Shown here piece after piece: positions 1-7,797 of a stretch of 37,484 nt of DNA; positions within the stretch are counted from its first letter, which is position 1, and each line of letters starts with the position of its first letter. The notes under the pieces are model-generated. The model was not told the origin of the DNA. It made no database searches and saw nothing but the letters and a program-made list of their open reading frames with translations. Both the position numbers and the translations under genes were made by a program. The stretch comes from Lentisphaeria bacterium (GTDB taxonomy: Bacteria > Verrucomicrobiota > Lentisphaeria > Oligosphaerales > Oligosphaeraceae), in contig JAKSPB010000030.1 in assembly GCA_024405215.1 (NCBI GenBank), positions 1 through 37,484 on the forward strand, written 5' to 3'.

Positions 1-12
1 TTTGTTTGGAAG

Positions 13-35
13 ACTGCCGCAAAAACTGCGGCAGT
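13..35 (-). terminator. hairpin downstream of the DUF4091 gene
   Basis: A perfect 9-bp inverted repeat, ACTGCCGCA and TGCGGCAGT, closes a 5-nt loop. It lies about 65 bp beyond the stop codon of the minus-strand gene that ends at 100. The minus-strand side has no clear T-run, so it is a candidate transcript-end hairpin rather than a canonical intrinsic terminator. Confidence 0.4.
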
Positions 36-50
36 GCCATTTCTTTTTCC

Positions 51-99
51 AGAAGCCTAGAAGCCTAGAAGCCTAAGAAGCCTAGAAGCCTAGAAGCCC
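51..99. repeat. 8-bp tandem repeat (AGAAGCCT)x6
   Basis: Six consecutive copies of AGAAGCCT, with one extra A between copies three and four and a changed last base in the final copy. The array abuts the stop codon of the minus-strand gene ending at 100 and separates it from the hairpin at 13-35. It looks like a simple-sequence microsatellite. No function is evident. Confidence 0.85.
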
Positions 100-3000
100 C
101 TACCGTGCCAGATTCTGGATTTCCTCGGCGGTCAGTGCGCGCTTGTAGATGCGCAAGTCGTCATAGACGCCCTCGCAGGTGCGGATGTCCGTGCTGGTGC
201 AGGAGTGTGTTCCCAGGGATCCCTGGTAGCTGTCCAGTCTGGGGGCCGTGAAAGCGTCGGTCCGGCGTGCGGCTTCCTTTCCATCCACATAGAGAATCCG
301 TTCAGCGTCCTTCCAGGTGATGGCAAGATGGGTCCATGCCTTGAGCTTGAGCGGATTGTCGATGGCGGCGAATTCCATGACTTTTGTTTCCGTTCCGCCG
401 ACGCGTGCCCGGAGCTTTCCGTCCTGGATATAGAGTCCGATTTCATCCAGTCCGGAAGGCGTGTAGTTCTGGTCGGTTTCCATCAAATAGAAGAGGACGG
501 GAATGCGGTTCTTGTCCAGAAGAGCAGCTTCGGAGTATTCGGGCTTGATCCAGAACGAGATCGTTCCGGCAGGCGCGGCAAGATCCATGATCGCGCACCC
601 CGCAGGCAGCCAGAGCCCTTCGCCGGAAACGACCCGGACACCACGCCCCGTATGTCCTTCCGTGAAATTCACCCCATAGCGGCCGGTGTCCATGCGATTG
701 CCGGAGAGGTCGGGAATGATCGGCAGTTCCTCGTCGAAGGAATAGCGTAGCGCCAGACCGTCTTCCTTTTGAATGGCAGGAGTTTCCAGAGCGGCGAGCT
801 GCTTCTGGAACTGATCCGCCACGTTGTCCAGGCGGACCTCCTCGGAAGCGAGATAGGCCGCGTAGTGTTCTTGAATCTCCTGTTGGGAGAGGCCGGAACG
901 GCGACGCGGACGCTTTACGATGGCGGGCTGGTGTCCAAGATAGGCCACGACGTCCTCAATGCAGTCCATCAGCCTGGCGCGTTCCGCCAGCAGCAGCGCC
1001 GCATCGCGGGTATATTCCTTCCAGGAGACGCAGACTTCGGGATTGATGGCCAGCAGTTTTTCGATTCGCGCAGCCAGTTCTGGATTCCTGTCGCCGATTT
1101 CATCTTTTGCGGCTTCCAGAATGCAGAAGAGCTCGTAGTCCTCCATGCCGTCCATCATGACTTCCCAGCGGATGGAGGAGATTGTCTTTCCGGTGGCCAG
1201 ATCGGGATAGACGAAATTTCCATCGCCATTGGAGATCTTGAAAGTCTCTCCTGTGCGCCAGGGGTCACGCCACAGCCACCAGTTGATGCTCCAGTAGAGG
1301 ATGCCGTCCAGGTCGTGCTTCCAGGTCTGCCAGAGCCAGCTTCTGGTTTCCACGATGGGGGAGTCCATCCAGACATTGGGATACGGCGGGCGGTTGCCGA
1401 AAGCCACATACCACCAGACGTTCCGGTTCTTCGCCTGTTCGGCCGCTGCCAGTTCCGGATCGTAGGTATAGGTCTCCGGGCACCAGGTATCGACAAAACC
1501 AAGTTGTTCGGGGAAGCTTCGGGCGGTCATCATGTTCATCAGATCACCGCCAGGGATGGTCTTGATGGGGGCCAGGAGGTTGTTGACACGCGGATAGTCA
1601 TCGGGCGTGGGTTCGTCCGCCAGATAGGTGTAGAAGTATTTCAGCCAGCCCTTTTCGGACAAGTGTTCGCGATAGAGCCGCGCCCATAGCGCCTGCGGAC
1701 GCCCAAGCATCGCCTCGTGGGCAGTGAGCCCCAGGGAGAGTGCGCGTTCGAAATCCTTGTCGAATTGGCTCCAGTCGACGACGGCGGGGACAGCCGGAGG
1801 ATCCATGGCGTAGAACTCCCATGAGGGCCAGTCAACCAGTTCGCCCTTGTAGGAAGCGATCGCCCTGGTGGCGGCGGGGATCAGCTCCAGTTTTCCTTGC
1901 GGGCGTTCCAGGGTGGCGGAAAGCGTGGCGCCTGCGGAACCGTTCAGGATGAGGGAGAGATGATAGAGCCGCCCGCCAGGCAGCAGCTCCTTCAGGTTGC
2001 CGATGCGGTGGATGCTGGTTCCGGCGGGGATGTCCAGCCGCGTGGCGCCATTTTCCTTTTCGTCGGAAGCAAGGGCAACCATCATCGTTCCGGCCATCTT
2101 GCTGTCGATCTTCAAAAGCAGTGCATCCTTCTCCGTGAGTTCCAGATACGGCTTGTGAAGCATGGGCGGGCAATCGCAGACGAAATATGGCGTGATGCGA
2201 TGCGCAAAGGCGTCCTCGTAGAGCGTCCACATGTCAATGGCTTCATATCCCTTGTGTTTCCAGACGCCGAAGGCGCTGGGGATGCTGGAGAATTTCGGGA
2301 TGGAGAAATTCCGGACGCGCAGAGTGACCGGAACCAGCGTTTCGTCGGTATTACGGGCCTTCAGGGCGATTTTACCCTGGTAGGTGCCAGGCGCAGTGCC
2401 TTCGGGGACCTTTACGTCAATCCAGAGTGTCTCATTCCCGAATGCAGGGACATCGAAATCCTTGAGGGGCATCAGGGGATCGGGAGTTGGCCCGACGTAA
2501 TCCACCTGGTAGCAGGGGATGCAGGTCATGATCTGCGCGATACGGCGAATGCGAAGCGCCTCAGCGGGAATGGCATTGCCTTTTTCGTCCGTCAGCGGCT
2601 GTACGACTTTGGCCTGGACTTCAATGAGCGGAGTCTCGCCGCCGAAGATTGTCACCTGCCCGGCTTCCATTTCATTCGCTGCGGCATCCAGCTTGAGGAC
2701 GTCGCCAATGGCGCCAGTGAAGAAATCCACCGGGCGCATCCGAACCAGGGAGTTCTGCACCCCGAAGACGATGCTGGCCTCGGAATATCCCAGGCTGGAC
2801 ATCTTCTCGCGATTCAGACGGAATTCAATTCGCCGGCGCAACGCCCTCGCCTCTTCTTCCAGCAGCAGGCACAGTTCGGGAGATTCGTCGCTGTTGATGG
2901 ATTCCAGTGCGGCGATTTCCGTCAGGAACATCTTGTCGCCGGGGATCTCCGAATCCTTCAGGGCTTCCACGCAATCCTTAAGAATGGCTTTGACCTGGCT

Positions 3001-3804
3001 GCAGCGGAGCATCAGGTTCGTCCGGTAGAGTACCGTGCCTGCGACATCTGCGAAATCAAATTCATGGAGCTGGATTTCCGCGCTGCGGGGAACGATTCCG
3101 GCCCGCCTGCATTCCGGTGCCTTGCCGTCGTCCGACCAGACGAACTGGGGCTGCGAGGCCTTCTCCGTGCCCGCCACACGCGCCACGGGGTGATTCTCCT
3201 TGCCGAAGCGAATGACACCCCGGGAATCCCGGAAACGCTTCGTGGGAGAAGCCGCCCAGGCGTAATTGTGACCGACCGTCATGCGGGTATGACCGACCTG
3301 CATCCCCCACTCCGTGCCATCCGCAGGCTTGCCGCCCAGGTCTTTCAGGTTGATCGTCACATCGGCGCTCCAGCTGTAGAGCTCTCGGTTGACCGATACG
3401 CTCCAATCGCAATCCCAGCTCTTGTCGTCCATTTTCTCGTCATAGCGCGTGCCAATCGGATTGAAGATGAAATGGTAATAGGTTTCCGGCGTGGGATAGA
3501 GGAAGACCTCGCCTGTGTCATCTTCCCAGACCGTGCCGTCATGTTCCTTGATGTTCATGGGGACCTTCGCCATGCGAGGCTCTTCCAGCTCAAAGTGGAA
3601 GTGCATGAGATCGCCTTCCGTCCAAACCCAGCAGTTGTTGGCGGTCTCCGGCCTCCGGTCGGCGCCGACGCTGACGAAATCTCCGAAAAAGCATCCGTCC
3701 TTGTAGTTGGTGGCTTCGGGAATCGTGAGGAATGGGGTCCAGGCATCGGCGAAGAGGACTGTGGACAGACAGCAGAATAGCGTGATGAATTTGATTCTTG
3801 ACAT
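100..3804 (-). CDS. secreted CBM9-like / DUF4091 (GH123-like) / LamG protein
   Basis: Large exported glycan-active protein of 1234 residues. Residues 1-21 form a signal peptide (MSRIKFITLFCCLSTVLFAD). Residues about 22-205 resemble a CBM9-like sugar-binding domain. A beta-sandwich linker at about 440-500 precedes a DUF4091/GH123-like barrel at about 510-920. The barrel contains an Asp-Glu pair in LADEPTPDD (D730, E731), the position used as catalytic pair in GH123 beta-N-acetylgalactosaminidases, and the typical end motif WEVMMDGMEDYEL. Residues about 1015-1230 form a LamG/concanavalin-like lectin domain with a DLRIYKRALTAEEI ending. I chose the ATG at 3804. An in-frame TTG two codons upstream is possible, and neither has a clear Shine-Dalgarno. 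It is divergent from the GH20-like gene. The glycosidase activity is inferred from the family; substrate is unknown. Confidence 0.88.
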   Translation of the reverse strand: MSRIKFITLFCCLSTVLFADAWTPFLTIPEATNYKDGCFFGDFVSVGADRRPETANNCWVWTEGDLMHFHFELEEPRMAKVPMNIKEHDGTVWEDDTGEVFLYPTPETYYHFIFNPIGTRYDEKMDDKSWDCDWSVSVNRELYSWSADVTINLKDLGGKPADGTEWGMQVGHTRMTVGHNYAWAASPTKRFRDSRGVIRFGKENHPVARVAGTEKASQPQFVWSDDGKAPECRRAGIVPRSAEIQLHEFDFADVAGTVLYRTNLMLRCSQVKAILKDCVEALKDSEIPGDKMFLTEIAALESINSDESPELCLLLEEEARALRRRIEFRLNREKMSSLGYSEASIVFGVQNSLVRMRPVDFFTGAIGDVLKLDAAANEMEAGQVTIFGGETPLIEVQAKVVQPLTDEKGNAIPAEALRIRRIAQIMTCIPCYQVDYVGPTPDPLMPLKDFDVPAFGNETLWIDVKVPEGTAPGTYQGKIALKARNTDETLVPVTLRVRNFSIPKFSSIPSAFGVWKHKGYEAIDMWTLYEDAFAHRITPYFVCDCPPMLHKPYLELTEKDALLLKIDSKMAGTMMVALASDEKENGATRLDIPAGTSIHRIGNLKELLPGGRLYHLSLILNGSAGATLSATLERPQGKLELIPAATRAIASYKGELVDWPSWEFYAMDPPAVPAVVDWSQFDKDFERALSLGLTAHEAMLGRPQALWARLYREHLSEKGWLKYFYTYLADEPTPDDYPRVNNLLAPIKTIPGGDLMNMMTARSFPEQLGFVDTWCPETYTYDPELAAAEQAKNRNVWWYVAFGNRPPYPNVWMDSPIVETRSWLWQTWKHDLDGILYWSINWWLWRDPWRTGETFKISNGDGNFVYPDLATGKTISSIRWEVMMDGMEDYELFCILEAAKDEIGDRNPELAARIEKLLAINPEVCVSWKEYTRDAALLLAERARLMDCIEDVVAYLGHQPAIVKRPRRRSGLSQQEIQEHYAAYLASEEVRLDNVADQFQKQLAALETPAIQKEDGLALRYSFDEELPIIPDLSGNRMDTGRYGVNFTEGHTGRGVRVVSGEGLWLPAGCAIMDLAAPAGTISFWIKPEYSEAALLDKNRIPVLFYLMETDQNYTPSGLDEIGLYIQDGKLRARVGGTETKVMEFAAIDNPLKLKAWTHLAITWKDAERILYVDGKEAARRTDAFTAPRLDSYQGSLGTHSCTSTDIRTCEGVYDDLRIYKRALTAEEIQNLAR

Positions 3805-4008
3805 GGTCAAAGAAGGGATGGTTTACGTGTAAAACAAGAAATTTGATGTAATATAACGGACAGTTGCCAAAAGGAGACCGCCGACTGCAAAATCTGTGAT
3901 AGAGTAATCCATATTGCCGACGTCAAATTCGCGATGCGCGTCTTCCCATTTCGCAGCGTCATTGACGGCATTCCTTTTTCAGATTTGTCCTCTGCCCTTT
4001 TCCATACT
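3805..4008. promoter_or_regulatory. divergent intergenic region, probable promoters both ways
   Basis: About 200 bp between two divergently transcribed glycan genes, so it should carry promoters for both. On the minus strand there is a TATATT box at 3850-3855, and a TTGACG box at 3921-3926 with a weak TCTATC 17 bp downstream. On the plus strand a TTGACG box lies at 3962-3967 without a convincing -10. A loose match to the dispersed repeat lead (TTGTCCTCTGCC, one mismatch) lies at 3985-3996, just before the GH20-like start. None of these boxes is strong on its own. Confidence 0.3.
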
Positions 4009-5415
4009 ATGCTGATTTTCCATTTCGATTCCAATTTCGTCCAGCGTACCATTCCTGCCGCCAAGGCCATTTTGAAAGAAGTGTCCGCCCTGGGCTACAA
4101 CGCCGTTCTCTGGGAACTGGAGGACCAGGTCCGCTGGGAGACCTGCCCGGAATGCGCCCAGGCTGACAGCTGGAGCAAAGAGGAGTTCAAGGAACTTCTT
4201 GCCTACTCCCGAGGCCTCGGCCTGGAGCCGATTCCCCTTCTGCAGACTGTCGGCCACGGCGAATACGTAATGAAGCACCCCGCCTATCGGCATTTCCGGG
4301 AAGACGCCGGCCACAGCGACTGCTACTGCACCTCCAATCCAGAAGTCCGCGCCTTCCTCAAGCGCTGGCTGGAGGAGTTCGTGGAACTCTTCGGTTCTGT
4401 GAAGTATTTCCACATGGGCGGCGACGAGGCATGGTGGTTCGGCAGCTGCCCGGAATGCTCCCGACGCAAGCGCGGAGAACTCTATGCGGAGCACATCTTC
4501 GATTTGGCGGAGGTGTTGTTGAAGCATGGCATCCGGCCTGGTGTCTGGGGGGACATGATTTTGAAGGAAAACATGCTTGACGTGGTTCCCAAGAGCTTCG
4601 TGCTCTGGGACTGGCAGTATCATGTCGGCGCCGAAGGCGTCTTCCCCACCACGGACAAGCTGCTGGCCGCAGGTTTCGACGTCTTCCTGTGCAGTTCCGC
4701 CAAGTCCGTGGCGGACAGTCCATTCCTGCCCAACGCCACGCTTCATATCCCGAATCTCTATGGCGTCAATCTCAAGGCCGCCCGCGAGGCCGGCGTCATC
4801 GGCCATTGCGTGACCAGCTGGTCCATCCGCCAGAATCTCATTGACCTCGCCAAGCCGATTCTGGAAATTCCCTGCCTGATGGCGCAGAAGCCTGGGATTC
4901 CCTATCCGGAAGTGCGCACCGCGCTGGGCAAGAAATACTTCGGCTTTGAAAACGCCTTTGAGGCCCTGGAGAAGCTGAGCGCCTTTGATTCCGGCCTGCG
5001 ACGCTACACCGGCGTTCAATGGGACGACCTGAAGGACTCCGTGACTCCTCCTGCGGAAATGCTCAAGGACCGCATTGCGCAATGGACGAAGGACCAGGCT
5101 CCCATCTGGACCAAATTCACGGAACTGCTGAATGAACTGGACGCCGCGCATCAGGAAGGCCTGGAGATGCTCCGGCCATACGCGAAGGATTTCCCCATGG
5201 CGGCGAAATGGCTCAAGGCTGGCGAGTTGCAGGAGACCTTCTTTGCGTTGCTTCGGAAAGCAGTTCTGACACCGAATGCGGCGCTGGTTCCCTTTCTTGA
5301 GGCCCACAGGCAGGAAGTCGTGGACTATCTGGGCGCGGAAGAGACTCCCGCCAGCGCCCGCAAGAACGCGGAACTCCTGCTGAAACCGCTGCGAGACTAC
5401 TGCCAGAACGCATAA
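4009..5415 (+). CDS. GH20-like beta-N-acetylhexosaminidase
   Basis: Protein of 468 residues resembling the catalytic barrel of glycoside hydrolase family 20, which releases terminal GlcNAc or GalNAc by substrate-assisted catalysis. The hallmark Asp-Glu pair is in HMGGDEAW (D139, E140). The N-terminal GH20b domain usual in the family is missing, and no signal peptide is seen, so it is probably cytoplasmic. Two CPEC motifs (C46-C49 and C147-C150) could form a metal site or disulfides. The start ATG at 4009 begins directly with the first barrel strand (MLIFHFDSN). The frame stays open upstream to 3934, but that part is not hexosaminidase-like. There is no Shine-Dalgarno. It is first in a plus-strand series with the six-hairpin protein and GH2 mannosidase, suggesting a shared oligosaccharide pathway. 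Confidence 0.82.
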   Translation: MLIFHFDSNFVQRTIPAAKAILKEVSALGYNAVLWELEDQVRWETCPECAQADSWSKEEFKELLAYSRGLGLEPIPLLQTVGHGEYVMKHPAYRHFREDAGHSDCYCTSNPEVRAFLKRWLEEFVELFGSVKYFHMGGDEAWWFGSCPECSRRKRGELYAEHIFDLAEVLLKHGIRPGVWGDMILKENMLDVVPKSFVLWDWQYHVGAEGVFPTTDKLLAAGFDVFLCSSAKSVADSPFLPNATLHIPNLYGVNLKAAREAGVIGHCVTSWSIRQNLIDLAKPILEIPCLMAQKPGIPYPEVRTALGKKYFGFENAFEALEKLSAFDSGLRRYTGVQWDDLKDSVTPPAEMLKDRIAQWTKDQAPIWTKFTELLNELDAAHQEGLEMLRPYAKDFPMAAKWLKAGELQETFFALLRKAVLTPNAALVPFLEAHRQEVVDYLGAEETPASARKNAELLLKPLRDYCQNA

Positions 5416-5435
5416 AGGCAATACTCCCTTGGGAT

Positions 5436-5478
5436 TGACGACACTGACTTGTCCTGTGCCCGAGGCGCATGCCACGGG
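5436..5478 (+). repeat. dispersed palindromic element, copy A
   Basis: Lead TGACGACAC then GACTTGTCCTGTGCC (5446-5460), followed by an 8-bp stem with one A-A mismatch (5459-5466 with 5471-5478) and loop GCAT. It starts 20 bp after the GH20-like stop and ends 18 bp before the ATG of the next gene. The lead matches copy B at 37100-37140 over 26 bases with one difference. Confidence 0.75.
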
Positions 5479-5496
5479 AAACTGTCAATTCTGAAC

Positions 5497-7758
5497 ATGC
5501 AGGAAAATTCCTCCGTTTTACCGCATGGCCCATTGGACAAATCCCCCCTTGCGGACTATCTTACCGACATGCCAAGCCTATACTCCAATTTAGAAGAACG
5601 CTCCTGGGCGGAAGTGCAGGAACTGAACCGCAACAACTTGCCTCGACCGCCATACTCCGCGCATTTCCCCATCAACATGAGCCATGCCACGGACATGGTT
5701 CTGGTGGACGGAGCCCTCAACGCCGCCGTCCTGCCCATTCCGCACGGTATGGACAACGTCAACGCGGAACATCGGGCATACTGCGCCAACCTCCATTGCC
5801 GCACTCTTACTTTCTGCCTGGAAGATCCGCCCTTCGTCATGGATTTCCACCACGCGAAGATGGAGCGCATCGGCGGAAGCTTTCCCCAGGTCAAGGCAAC
5901 CTACTACGCCTATTTCACGCTCTACACTTTCCAATATGCCATGGGCGAGCACGGACGCCTCTGCATCCGCGTCAGCGTCCGAAACGAGGACATAAAAGCG
6001 GGAAGAAAGCATGTCTGGATCAAGTTGGCCCATCCGCTGGAAAAGTCCTTCTACGATTATCATTATGTCACCTACCACTTCACGGCGAACAACTTCCCGA
6101 AGTTCGACACTTCCTGCGGCTTCCACGACAACGCCTTCTGGAAAGACGGCCAGGCGGTAGGACGGGTCCTCCCCGGAGAGTTCACCGTCCAATGGCATGA
6201 ATCCCTTTTCGCCAAGGACGCCGGATACACGGACAACAAATTCTACTGGGACAGCCCCTATTTCGTCCATCCGGAATATCGTCTTTACAGCGCGAAGAAC
6301 ATGTTGCAGCTTTCCGTGGACCTCCAGCCCGGCGAGGAGCAATCTTTCGAAGTGACCATGGACACCTCGCTCCGCGGAGGCCTCTCCGAAGCGCTGCCAT
6401 CCTTCGCGGATGTCTCCCAGTGGAACATGGAGCACTGGCAAATCGAGGAAAAAGGGATTGCCACAGTGGATTTCGGCGACGCAAAACTGAATGACCGTTT
6501 TCTCGCCCTGCAGCGGCTCTCCCGTCAACTTCTCTTTGACATGAAATGGCCGGGCCGGGAGCCGATCCTCTTCCCCTGCCAAGGCGGCACCAGCGAACGC
6601 TTCTTCATGTGGGTCTGGGAGGCCATGTGCGAGTTCCAGCCCATGCTCCGCCTGGGATATTTCCAGGAGGCACGCGCGCTGCTGGAGTTCGTCTTCTCCT
6701 TGCAGGACGGCGGCTATCCGCCCGTCGGCGAATTCGTGGAAGCGAAGGGCGCCATCGGCACCACTGGCCCCAAATGGGCCTGCGTCACCGGCAGCGCGCT
6801 TACCTGGGCGGCACTCTACCTCGAATGCTCCCAGGACGACGATTTTGCCCGGAAACACCTGGACGCCATGGCAAAGGCATGTTCCTGGATCACGGCGCAG
6901 ATCCGCGCCCCACATCCTGCAGACTACCCCTATCCGGGGCTGATGCCGAAATGCTGTTCCACCGATGCCGACTACGGACGCCTCATCATCACCACCGACA
7001 ACTGGTCCTGCCGAGGCATGGAGCTGGCCGCGCAGGTCCTGACGCAATACGGCCATCCCGATGCGGAGAAGTACACCCGCGAAGCCGCCCGCTACAAGAT
7101 GGATCTGCTGGCCTGCGTCCAGGATCTTACCTTGCCCGATGGCTATGTCCGCCGCCAAATCGACGATTCGGGAAACTACTGTCCGGGCTTCGTCAACTGC
7201 GATTCCTACTCCTACTTGGCGTATTCCGGCCTGGTTTCCCTGCACGATCCCTCCATGCGGCGCTTCATCCGATGGTGCGAGGAAAACTCCTGCCAGGACT
7301 TCTTCTTCGGCGCCATGACGCCGCATTTGATCTACATCGGCACCGGCGAGGAAATCGCCGCGCTGGTCCAGATGGCCAATGGCGAATACAAGAAGGCCTG
7401 GAGCGCCATCCAGACCTTCGAGCGCTATGGCTGCAGCCAGGACCTCTTCCTTACCCAGGAACGCTTCGACATCGATGATCCCGAACACGTCTCCTGGCAG
7501 CCAAATTCCTCCAACAACGGCAGAATGCTGGATATGGAATTGGCTCGCCTCTACTTGGAGACCGACCAGAAGATCGTCCTGCTGGGCGGTTTCGCCCCCT
7601 TTGAACTGGAGCGTCCGGGCCGTGCCTTCTCCATCCACGGCCTCCACACCCGCTACGGCCGCCTGGACCTGGAAGCAAAGGACCACAGAGTCTCCATCCA
7701 TTGGGAGAATCCCCCTGCCCTGCCCGTCGTCCTCCCGGACGGCTGGAGCCTGAATTAG
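5497..7758 (+). CDS. six-hairpin (alpha/alpha barrel) glycosidase-like protein, unknown specificity
   Basis: I do not recognise a named family. From the ATG at 5497 the protein is 753 residues. The N-terminal third is beta-rich and aromatic. From about residue 320 to 680 there are repeated helix pairs with short Gly/aromatic loops (QGGTSERFFMWVWEAM, QDGGYPPVGEF, CPGFVNCDSYSYLAYSG, SWQPNSSNNGRMLDMEL), the pattern of six-hairpin glycosidases such as GH78, GH94 or GH127-type enzymes. A short beta domain ends the chain. No signal peptide is seen, so it is probably cytoplasmic. An in-frame ATG at 5569 (MPSLYSNLEER) is an equally good start. The frame reaches further upstream only through the dispersed repeat, so that part is not counted. 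It sits between a GH20-like gene and a GH2 mannosidase (39 bp gap), which makes an oligosaccharide hydrolase or phosphorylase likely. Confidence 0.72.
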   Translation: MQENSSVLPHGPLDKSPLADYLTDMPSLYSNLEERSWAEVQELNRNNLPRPPYSAHFPINMSHATDMVLVDGALNAAVLPIPHGMDNVNAEHRAYCANLHCRTLTFCLEDPPFVMDFHHAKMERIGGSFPQVKATYYAYFTLYTFQYAMGEHGRLCIRVSVRNEDIKAGRKHVWIKLAHPLEKSFYDYHYVTYHFTANNFPKFDTSCGFHDNAFWKDGQAVGRVLPGEFTVQWHESLFAKDAGYTDNKFYWDSPYFVHPEYRLYSAKNMLQLSVDLQPGEEQSFEVTMDTSLRGGLSEALPSFADVSQWNMEHWQIEEKGIATVDFGDAKLNDRFLALQRLSRQLLFDMKWPGREPILFPCQGGTSERFFMWVWEAMCEFQPMLRLGYFQEARALLEFVFSLQDGGYPPVGEFVEAKGAIGTTGPKWACVTGSALTWAALYLECSQDDDFARKHLDAMAKACSWITAQIRAPHPADYPYPGLMPKCCSTDADYGRLIITTDNWSCRGMELAAQVLTQYGHPDAEKYTREAARYKMDLLACVQDLTLPDGYVRRQIDDSGNYCPGFVNCDSYSYLAYSGLVSLHDPSMRRFIRWCEENSCQDFFFGAMTPHLIYIGTGEEIAALVQMANGEYKKAWSAIQTFERYGCSQDLFLTQERFDIDDPEHVSWQPNSSNNGRMLDMELARLYLETDQKIVLLGGFAPFELERPGRAFSIHGLHTRYGRLDLEAKDHRVSIHWENPPALPVVLPDGWSLN

Positions 7759-7797
7759 TTTTCGTTTTTCCCCTCCTAAAAAAACATCCACATCATC

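Noticed and set aside
1897-3780. A 627-codon plus-strand open frame opposite the DUF4091 gene
   Set aside because: Same cause: antisense to a gene with signal peptide and recognisable domains; no start context or family features.
3985-4000. TTGTCCTCTGCC before the GH20-like start as another copy of the palindromic element
   Set aside because: One mismatch in the lead and no hairpin follows; probably chance, although the preceding TTGACGGCA resembles copy C.
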